From Petunia secreta (lineage: Eukaryota; Streptophyta; Magnoliopsida; Solanales; Solanaceae): a stretch of 64,000 nucleotides of DNA. A program made the position numbers and the translations under genes. The stretch spans positions 62,001-126,000 of the forward strand of contig JARKIP010000740.1 in NCBI GenBank assembly GCA_029990175.1, given 5' to 3'. Under the pieces are notes generated by a model, which saw nothing but the letters and a program-made list of their open reading frames with translations, searched no databases and had not been told where the DNA came from. Positions 56,463-64,000 of this stretch are shown here, piece after piece (position 1 is the first letter of the stretch; each line of letters starts with the position of its first letter).

Positions 56463-59400
56463 TGTTGACACCCAATTTCGTCCCAAGATTTAATTAGCGG
56501 CTAAATTATTTAAATAAGAATCAATTATGAAAATAAAATTAAAATTAGATTTAGATAATTAAAATTATTTGAATTGAGTTCAAATTAATCAAATTTAATT
56601 AAAGTAAATTAACTAATTTCAAAAGAAGGTTAATTTCGTTCAAAGTCCTAGAGATTTTCCTACCCGTGCAACATCCCTATCTTAATTCAATTTAACTTAA
56701 AAAGGGGCTAAATGTGCAAGCCCATGCAATCCCAGCCTACCCATGCAAGCAATATATATAACATATAATACATTGTATATCAGTTCCCTTTTCAGCTCCC
56801 AATCCCGCGACCCGTTTCCCCGCGACCCGCGACCCGTTTCTCATTACAAACCCGCGCCACTGTTGTCCCTTCCGTACAGCTTGATGTGCTGGACGAATGG
56901 CACGGATCCAGGCGTATATTCTCGAAGCTTCACTAAGACACAGCTGTGCTAAATCTGGAGCGTTCATTTCAGATTCAAGTCATCTTGGGTCGTTGATCCA
57001 TTTTCCTTAGAGATAAGGACGAAAGGGGCTCTGATTTGACCCTCTCACCCTTATCTCATGAGGGGAGGGATCAAAAAAGGAAGGGCAATTCGGATTTTTG
57101 GAGCCCAAGGTAAACCCTAAATTCTCCTATATATTAAGCGTTTTGGTAGGGGTTTAAGGGGGTTCTGATCTTTACATATAAAAAAACGGCAGTATAAAAT
57201 ATTTGAGAGTTCAACTTTTCTTGAAAAAAATATACAAATAGGGTTCTGTTTCTCCTGGTTTTATTCCTGGTGCTTAGCTGTTATTATCGCTACACCGTTG
57301 TCGTCGTCTTCAAAGTTCGGGTCGATAACTTCAATTTCTTTGCCTTAGTCGCTGCTCGAAAACAGGTGAGGTTTTACTGTTCTCCTTGCTTCTTTGTGCT
57401 AATATTCTGCTGGAAATGTGATAAGTGAATACGGTTAAATTTTATAAGTTTGTGACTTCCTTTCATATGAATATGAACCTGCAGTTTGTTAAGGTTGAGT
57501 CTTTGTTTAAACTTGACAAAGAATGCTTCTTTAAGTTTAAAATCAACAACTTTATGTATGCTTGAAACTGATTAGCTTAAAATCTGGTTCCTTCAGTTTT
57601 GAGTTGATAAATTGGCATAAAAACCACTTGTTAAGTTCTTTGCTGCATAAAGTCGATTCCTTGTGTATGAAAGGTTTGAGTCTGGAGTTCAGTCATCCCT
57701 AGCTATAGTTAGTTTAGAGTTCAAGTGTTCCTAGATTGATAAAACTAAATAAGCCTATCCCTTGGTGTCTTCAAGTTTCCCCTTAAACCTGTTTTTGCTT
57801 TAGAGTACTGGCTGGAATTTTCTAAAAGTGATGAATGAAGTTCCTTTTTAATCCTTTCTGGGCTGTCCAGTTCCTTGGTTCAAGTTTGGTGTATGTATTG
57901 AAGCTTGCCTGGTTTCCTTTTCAAGTTATCTGTATGTGAGAGTGTATCTGCAGGTTGATTCTTGGTTATTTTCAGGTGTTTTTTGTGTAGGAAGTAGGAG
58001 TTAAAGGCATTCAGGCCTTGTTCTGGTAGCTTAGAAGTGTCGAGGGTGGAGTTGTTCAAGTGGTTCTTGCTATTGTAAGGTCTTGTTCAGGGGGGTTGTA
58101 GTGTATGTCAGTTTGTTTGTAATCTGTTTAGACTTGCCTGTGAAGGAGTTGATGCAGAAGCTAGGTGTGCCAGTGTGTGTGTAGGTGTATCAGAGTGTGT
58201 CTTATGCAGAAGTGTGTGTGGTGCTGTAGGTTAGGAATGTACAGCAAAGGAGGTTAGTCTCTGTGTGTGTATTGAGAGGTAGGTGCAGGGGTTTGTGTGT
58301 AAGTGAGGGATGTTGGGTGGCTGTCTGGATCCCTAGTTGTCTAAGTTAGTCCAGGGAGTTAGTTTTCAGTTTGCAGAGGGATTTGTAGGTGTTGGTTTCA
58401 GTTTTGGTTCCCTGTTTTTGTCTAAAGTGTTTTGTGAAATGTAGAGCAGGGTGGAGGTGTAGGTTGATCTGGGAGGTTTTTGTAGTTGGTTCTCAGTTGG
58501 CCGAGCTTGTTTCTGATTGCAGTTAGGTAGCTTTAGGTGTTGTCTGGATGTTCCTGTGAGCTTGTAAAGGGTGTAGGTAGTTGGAGAGAGTAGATAGGTG
58601 TTTTCAGGTTATTGGAGAAGGGGTCAGGAGTATGCGAGGTTCATTTGTTTGTGGGTTATTGAGTAAGTTGTGCTTTATGGTGAATCTGTTACTGAGTGTT
58701 AATGGTTAGCTTCATTTGTATTGTCTTTGTTTCTTGTTATTGCACATTCCCTGGGCATTGGTTCTATGGTGTAGCTTTGTTAGCTCTTATTCCCTAAATG
58801 TCTAAGATCAGCTGTTATTACCTATTTTTCTCTTGCTCCAATCTTTGTTCCTGATTCCTTGCATGTTCCATTTAGCTTTTGTTGTCCAAGATCATCGACC
58901 CTACTTCAGTTATCTTAAAACATTGTTTCTGCAGCATCTGCTTCATAATGAAGCTTTAAGTTCTGGTTAATTGGTATGAATATTAAGATTATAGATGTGG
59001 TTTCTACTTTTAGACATGAAACTGTTTTCTCTCCCTTACTTTGACATATCCTGGATATGTAATTTGTCAATGTTGTCATGAAGCCTTATTATGTTCTGTA
59101 TGGATTTACTATGGTCTGTATATGCTCTAGAATGGCCCCCCTTCTTTAAGAAAGCCTTGGATGGTTTAAGACATAAATTGTATTTATGTTTCTTGGCTGC
59201 AAGTTAAATCTCATATTCCTGTTTTGACTCCTTTAGATACTGACTTCATAAGTTTAGCCAATTATATGTGCTTTTGCTTACTTGATTCGAAAAATTCTCC
59301 TTTAAAGTGTCTTGCTAATTCCTTATCTTCTATTTTTTGCATAAATCCCTTGGGAGCGAGTTTGATTAACTCACAAGTTGGGATGGTTTGTATTTACGAT

Positions 59401-60624
59401 GGAGTTGCATTGAAGTCATTGGGGTCGAGTCCGGGCTCAAGATTCAAGAAGTGAAGAGAAGAAATTTAAAATGCTTTGTTGAGCCGCTTAATATAACTTA
59501 GGCTCATGGGCATATTGTAAAAATAAAAGTAGTCATTCAGTCCGCAATCTCCGGGTTCTACTTTCTAAACTCCCGCTTTCCCGTTCCCTTTAGAAAGCAT
59601 GTTTTAGGAAGCCCTTAAACCGGACTAGGATTTACATGTTAGAAACTTGGTAGGATAGTCGCTTTATTGAATTGATAACTTATTGCATGTTTAGAATGAT
59701 TATATAATTGCTTATCCCGTTTTTTTGGGACTCGCCAATTAGTTTAAGTTAATAGTAATCTAAGGATAATTATCGAGTGCAAAAGAAATTAAAATTTAAT
59801 CAAATTATTACATCCTATCTATCATTTATATTTACGTGTTCATTTATTCATTAATCTGATTAATTATGCGATATTTATTTATTTATTTATTTAATTAATT
59901 TTATTTATTTAATTTAATTAATCATTTATTTATTTATTTAATTCAGTTAATCATTTATTTATTTATTTATTTATTTATTTAATAATAATTATTTATTTAT
60001 TCACTTATTTATTTCAATTATTATCAATTTATTCTTTATTTAATTAAATTAATATAAAATGTTAATTTATTTAATTAAGTTATTTATTTATTTATCCATT
60101 TGCTTAAGTGATCAATTAATCAATTATTTATCTAATTAGTTACTTAGAGTATTTTATTTTATTTATATTATTTATTTAATTATCCTTTTTTATTTAATCA
60201 ACTAATCAATCAACCATGTTGTAATTCATCCATTTATTTAATTTTAAGATTTCATCATCTATTTTATATAAGTATCGGCATAATCTAAACCCTTATCTTA
60301 TTTATACTATCCTTAGTTAAATTAATTCTACTATCCTTAACAAATTCGTGAAAACCGTCGGATTAACCGCATTTAGCGGATTTTCGAAAGTGCTCCCGCA
60401 AGGGACCTTCTTTCGAATTTAATAGAACCACTTACCTAAGAATCTCTGATTTTAATTTAATTTCCTTTAAATAAAGAATAAATTGCACTCTTTAGTTAAC
60501 TTAGGTTCCTAATAATCCTTAAATTAGGTGGCGACTCCAAAGAAACCCTTTGGAATCCCATTTTGTTGAAATATACCCGAAACCTATCTTTTCTTAAAGA
60601 AAGGGTAATTTTTGGGGTTCAACA
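56463..60624 (+). repeat. Ogre C1 3' LTR
   Basis: 4162 bases, nearly the same as 39632-43796, with the same ends (TGTTGACACC...TTCAACA). Followed directly by ACTCC and a minus-strand gypsy integrase remnant, so this is the true right end of the Ogre unit. Confidence 0.95.
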
Positions 60625-60802
60625 ACTCCGCCTGTACATTCGTCGCTGGGTGGTAAGATGTCCAGGTTATCCTATTAATCTTCCGTTCTTTCAAGACTCT
60701 ATGATCTTTCTTCCCATGAATTGAGGCTTGTGATCGCGGGTAATTTTTGTGGGAACTCTGAGCCGACACAAAATTTTCCTCCATATGAACTGGATCACCT
60801 CT
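60625..60802 (-). pseudogene. Gypsy integrase core fragment
   Basis: On the minus strand, one frame reads RVPTKITRDHKPQFMGRKII (about 60770-60700; resembles the second catalytic Asp region), and after a stop and frame change another reads RITWTSYHPATNVQAEL (about 60680-60627; the YHP..N.QAE pattern around the catalytic Glu). It is cut by the Ogre LTR on the left and by another LTR on the right. It is the pre-existing DNA into which both elements inserted. Confidence 0.7.
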
Positions 60803-61607
60803 TGATAAGAGCCAATTTACGCGGAAGCAAACTATACGATAATCAAGCGGAAGCAAGTAAAGGATAACAAGAAAACAAGAATGGGAAGGCAAGAAAATAG
60901 AAGAAAGAATCGAATTCAATTTACTAACGTTAATTGAATTCAAAAGGGAGAAGGGAAACTTGAACCTTACAATGGAATCTAACTAGATGTCGATCTCCAT
61001 AGGTTCCAAGTCGAGACATACACGAGCCTCGGGCTCACACAAGAAGGGCTCGGCCTCTTCAATGTTCTCTCTCAAGATTCTATCTTCAACCAATGACTAA
61101 CCAATGAAATGAAGACTAAGTGTGGCTTTTATAGTTTTCCACACACCTAAGTGAAATGTCTAAAACACCCCTAAAGTGGGTTTAAACAATACAAGCCTCA
61201 TAGGGCCAAAATAGGAATTACACATCAATTCCCGTCCAAAGCTAAGCAAGTAGGCGCCCCTGCCTAGTGGGAGTAGGCGGTCCGCCTACTTCTCCATGCT
61301 GTGGAGTAGGCGGCCCAAGCTCCTGCAGAGGAGGTCCGCCCCTTTTCCAGGCGCCCCAAAATCCAGAGGCCTCAACTTCACTAGGCGGTCCGCCCCTTTG
61401 ACTAGGCGGTCCGCCCCTTCCTGGGGGTCCTTGGAATGGCTCAAAATGTGTCCCCCGAGCCTTCCCTTTGGTGCCTACGTGCTCCTCCTTCCTTGGCGCT
61501 CCAATGCATGATCTTCAAGACGTTTCTGGAGCCCTTGACTTGTGTCCTTTGTGCTCTTCAAGCTTGGTTCTTGATGGTTGTCGTTTAGGCCAATTTGGGT
61601 CTTATCA
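60803..61607 (-). repeat. LTR of a gypsy-like element (minus orientation), 805 bp
   Basis: Ends TGATAAGA...TCTTATCA form an 8-base perfect inverted repeat, with the expected TG and CA. On the minus strand the LTR follows a purine-rich AAGAAGGGGAGGA tract. It contains several copies of a GGCGGTCCGCC-type palindrome (61275-61425). The partner LTR must lie beyond the window. The five bases before it (CCTCT) are the presumptive target duplication. Confidence 0.85.
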
Positions 61608-61622
61608 TCCTCCCCTTCTTGA
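61608..61622 (-). other. Polypurine tract of the 61-kb element
   Basis: Minus-strand TTTCAAGAAGGGGAGGA ends immediately before the LTR start TGATAAGA. Confidence 0.8.
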
Positions 61623-61709
61623 AAGGATTTCGTCCTCGAAATCGAACCATCAAATCCTACAATCAAAACAAAGCACAACCAAAATTTCCTACTTCACAAG
61701 TAGGTTAGC

Positions 61710-64000
61710 TTAATCAAGAATAAGTGCAAGTGGTGTGGAAAACACACTCTTGTGATAGAGCCAAGCATCAATACCGATTAAAAAGTGTATGTTCCCAAAG
61801 GAAACAATAAGGTCTTGGCTCGACAAGAACAAGCACTCAATTTTCAAACAAGCATAGAGATCAAGGATATGCATGAAGCAATTAAATTCCCCACGACCCC
61901 TAAGCCCATGACCAACACACCAAGCCTTCAAATTAAATTTACCACAAGTTGACACATCGGCTTTGGCATGTCCATCACTCAAGGTGTGCTCAACATATGA
62001 GATGGAGTAAGTAAAGTAGTTCAATTCACAACTAACATCGACTACTCCACTCCCCTTCTTAAGAGCATTCTTACACACACCGAGAGGTACCTCCTCACCT
62101 CCAAGTTTACCTCCAAGACGATCCTCCTCACTAGAGAAACTCCAAAGGAAAGTCTCCAAAATAGGTTCTTCATCATTATAGTCCACACAACTAAGGCTAG
62201 GACTACTAGAAGATAGGTCAACACGACCAATACCAAGACCACTCTCCTCACTCGGAGTTCCAAACGTTGGATCATCCATAGAGCCTAACTTGACAAACCA
62301 TGGAGGTTCGACTCTACTACCGACTCTAGTCCGATACAATTCGCCACCACAAATGAGATTGCCTTCAAACAATAGAAATGTAAAGGCATGCACTTCAAAT
62401 TCATGGTTACATGCAAGCATATCATCAAGACTAAGTCTTTCACTCTCACTTGAGGAGTCATCGAAAATAAATCGATCCATCTCACACTCAAGAGACTCCT
62501 CAAGACCAAATACACCCTCACTACGACACAAGAGACCACCACTATCAATTAAGCAATCAAAAGGAAGAATAAGATTATCAAGCAATTCATCTTCTCCTTT
62601 ATCAAATATAGGTGGGGTGTCATAACAAGGTTCACAAACAAGGTCAACCTCATCATTCTCACTAAAGAGAGGTTCAATGAAGATCGAGCTCACATCATGA
62701 TGTGGCTTTTCAACCCTCTCAACTAGTGGTTCATTTTCACACACAAGTTGACCCAAAGGCTCTACACTAGTTGCAAACACATTATACTCATGCAAATCAT
62801 CAACTAGCATAGAGTTGTTGCAAACAATATCATAAGACAAGGAAGTATCATGCTTAAGGATAGAAGAACTAACACTTACACTTGAGTCGCATCCGGGCTC
62901 ACTCAATGTACATGAAGCACCATGGGTAGTTCCTTCACCTCGTAGCTCACATTTGGCATCGCCTTCACCTTGTCTTTCCATCTCGGAACATGATTGAGGC
63001 TCCATCGGCTTGCCTCCAAGAATACCTACACAAGTACTCACACAAGTAGAAGAAAAAGATAAAAGGTTACGGTTAGAATAAGGGGTGTCCTCACTCTTTT
63101 TCCCCTCTTTCTTTTCCCTCATTTTTCTTTCAAGGCTAGGTGTAGATTCGGGTGGTGACATCCCGCTCACATCACTCAACACATCCTCTCCTTTTCCCAC
63201 TCGAGGAATGTCACCGGTCACTCCCTTACTCCTCTCTATCTTTTGTCTCTCAAATTCGGGCGAATTGGGACGAGGCCCAAGAATACCCATAGCCGGAGTA
63301 GGTGGACCTTTTACATCAACCCGGAATCTAGGACTAGGAGACTCATCACATGATGTCTCCTTTTTCTTTGTTGGTGAACCACTCGGCTTTGGAAGTGGCT
63401 TCGGGCTCACCTTGTTGACATTTGTCAACTCTTTTGTAGCACTAGTCCCACCATTGCATGTGATTGTAGGACTTCTTGTTTGCACTCTTTCTTCCTTGGG
63501 TTGAGATACTTGCTCCTTTCCCTTTTGCATAGACCTAGAAGATGTACTAGGATAAAACTTAAACTTTGCCCGGCAAGGTTCAATGTCATAAGCTCTTTGC
63601 CCCTTGCACACTTTGTACACATCCTTCATGAGATCATATCGCACCCTCTTGCCTTGCAACCACGGTTTCCCTAGCCAAACACCATAATACTCCATGGGGT
63701 ACACATCACACCAAACATATTCCTTGTAACTCCCATGAGATATGAGTATCCGAGCTTCACTAGTAACCCAAACACCTTGACATTCATAAGGATATTTCAA
63801 TTTGTAGCATGGTATCCTTAGTCTATTAACCCAAGAGGTGTTAACAAAATTAGTATAGGCTTCACTAATCTTGAGCAAGCATCCTCCTCTACCATTCACC
63901 TCAAAAATGAACCTACACTCACACATGTCTTGTATAGGATCAAGTCCATGAAACCCATCACCCCCAAGTTGGGTTCTCCTTATCCCTCCACTAGTGGCAA
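61710..64000 (-). CDS. Long retroelement ORF: protease-like N-part without catalytic triad joined to an unknown acidic region (partial)
   Basis: First ATG at 63924-63926 gives 738 residues, but the frame is open upstream to the window edge, so the true start may lie outside. Residues about 35-125 resemble the C-terminal half of a gypsy retropepsin (PCYKLKYPYECQG; WCDVYPMEYYGVWLGKPWLQ; compare CDVxPM...LLGRPW). Where DSG or DTG is expected the sequence reads EVNGRGGC, so catalysis is not supported. After that come Ser/Pro/Lys-rich, low-complexity sequence (about 130-310), then about 430 acidic residues rich in Asp, Glu, Ser, Cys and Leu, with no match I recognise. There is no RT motif. The C-terminus ends about 100 bases before the PPT. 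The continuous frame suggests recent function or recent amplification by another element's enzymes. Confidence 0.65.
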   Translation of the reverse strand, partial: ATSGGIRRTQLGGDGFHGLDPIQDMCECRFIFEVNGRGGCLLKISEAYTNFVNTSWVNRLRIPCYKLKYPYECQGVWVTSEARILISHGSYKEYVWCDVYPMEYYGVWLGKPWLQGKRVRYDLMKDVYKVCKGQRAYDIEPCRAKFKFYPSTSSRSMQKGKEQVSQPKEERVQTRSPTITCNGGTSATKELTNVNKVSPKPLPKPSGSPTKKKETSCDESPSPRFRVDVKGPPTPAMGILGPRPNSPEFERQKIERSKGVTGDIPRVGKGEDVLSDVSGMSPPESTPSLERKMREKKEGKKSEDTPYSNRNLLSFSSTCVSTCVGILGGKPMEPQSCSEMERQGEGDAKCELRGEGTTHGASCTLSEPGCDSSVSVSSSILKHDTSLSYDIVCNNSMLVDDLHEYNVFATSVEPLGQLVCENEPLVERVEKPHHDVSSIFIEPLFSENDEVDLVCEPCYDTPPIFDKGEDELLDNLILPFDCLIDSGGLLCRSEGVFGLEESLECEMDRFIFDDSSSESERLSLDDMLACNHEFEVHAFTFLLFEGNLICGGELYRTRVGSRVEPPWFVKLGSMDDPTFGTPSEESGLGIGRVDLSSSSPSLSCVDYNDEEPILETFLWSFSSEEDRLGGKLGGEEVPLGVCKNALKKGSGVVDVSCELNYFTYSISYVEHTLSDGHAKADVSTCGKFNLKAWCVGHGLRGRGEFNCFMHILDLYACLKIECLFLSSQDLIVSFGNIHFLIGIDAWLYHKSVFSTPLALILD

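Larger units (their letters stand above)
60803..64000 (-). mobile_element. 3' part of a minus-strand gypsy-like element with an unusual long ORF
   Basis: Consists of the 3' LTR, PPT and a long ORF. The sequence next to the PPT (minus strand: TTTCGAGGACGAAATCCTTT then the purine tract) resembles the sequence just before the PPT in plant chromoviruses. The interior within the window has no RT, RNase H or integrase. The element continues past the right edge. Confidence 0.75.

Noticed and set aside
62290..63674. Plus-strand ORFs opposite the 738-codon frame
   Set aside because: Shorter, compositionally biased shadows of the minus-strand ORF, which agrees with the LTR and PPT orientation.

Overview
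The window is plant nuclear DNA, most likely from a eudicot. It is AT-rich and consists almost entirely of nested and degenerate transposable elements. I see no convincing host gene, rRNA, tRNA, CRISPR array or prokaryotic feature. The combination of Ogre/Tat, Athila, Mutator-like (MULE) and DUF1985 elements, with an Ogre LTR of about 4.2 kb, fits Solanaceae or a relative, but I cannot fix the species.

Region 1 (1-15.7 kb) holds Mutator-like elements. Two copies of one MULE family lie head to head (A, minus strand, 1 to about 4530; B, plus strand, about 5750-9733), forming a palindrome of about 9.7 kb with a loop of about 1.2 kb. A carries a broken but nearly full-length transposase. B is an internally deleted derivative. 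After a fragment of a foreign LTR (10.09-10.54 kb), a third relative (M3, about 10.87-15.7 kb) keeps the same layout (small downstream ORF, shared intergenic block, long upstream gene), but a DUF1985/Lys-rich gene sits where the transposase should be.

Region 2 (16.2-23.8 kb) is the wreck of minus-strand Tat-lineage Ty3/gypsy elements. Two 3' LTRs with polypurine tracts (16.27-16.72 and 17.6-18.03 kb) precede a plus-strand (antisense) coiled-coil ORF. A minus-strand gag-protease with repeated in-frame stops follows; pol is missing.

Region 3 (23.8-60.6 kb) is a partial tandem of an Ogre-type (Tat) retrotransposon. A 5'-truncated copy C2 shares its 3' LTR with a complete copy C1 (LTR 39632-43796, PBS, ORF1, gag-protease, intron, RT-RNaseH-aRNaseH-integrase, repeat array, LTR 56463-60624). 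Just downstream of the C2 integrase stop sits a young 12.6-kb Athila element (24524-37102, minus) with a 5-bp target duplication GTAAT. C1 supplies the matching empty site. The Athila has one gag-pol frame interrupted by only two stops, and a 3' ORF of about 411 codons.

Region 4 (60.6-64 kb): the Ogre right LTR abuts a minus-strand gypsy integrase scrap, followed by an 805-bp LTR and PPT of another minus-strand gypsy-like element. Its internal region has a long ORF (at least 738 codons, open to the window edge) in which a protease-like segment lacking the catalytic triad is joined to a long unrecognised acidic region instead of RT/integrase.

Inferred order of events: MULEs and Tat elements are oldest, then the Ogre tandem with a repaired breakpoint at about 23.8 kb, then the Athila insertion. 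The less explained items are the 738-codon ORF, the shared MULE chassis with different cargo, the Athila 3' ORF flanked by PPT-like motifs, the ~443-bp foreign segment inside the Ogre repeat array, and the copied segment at the 23.8-kb junction.
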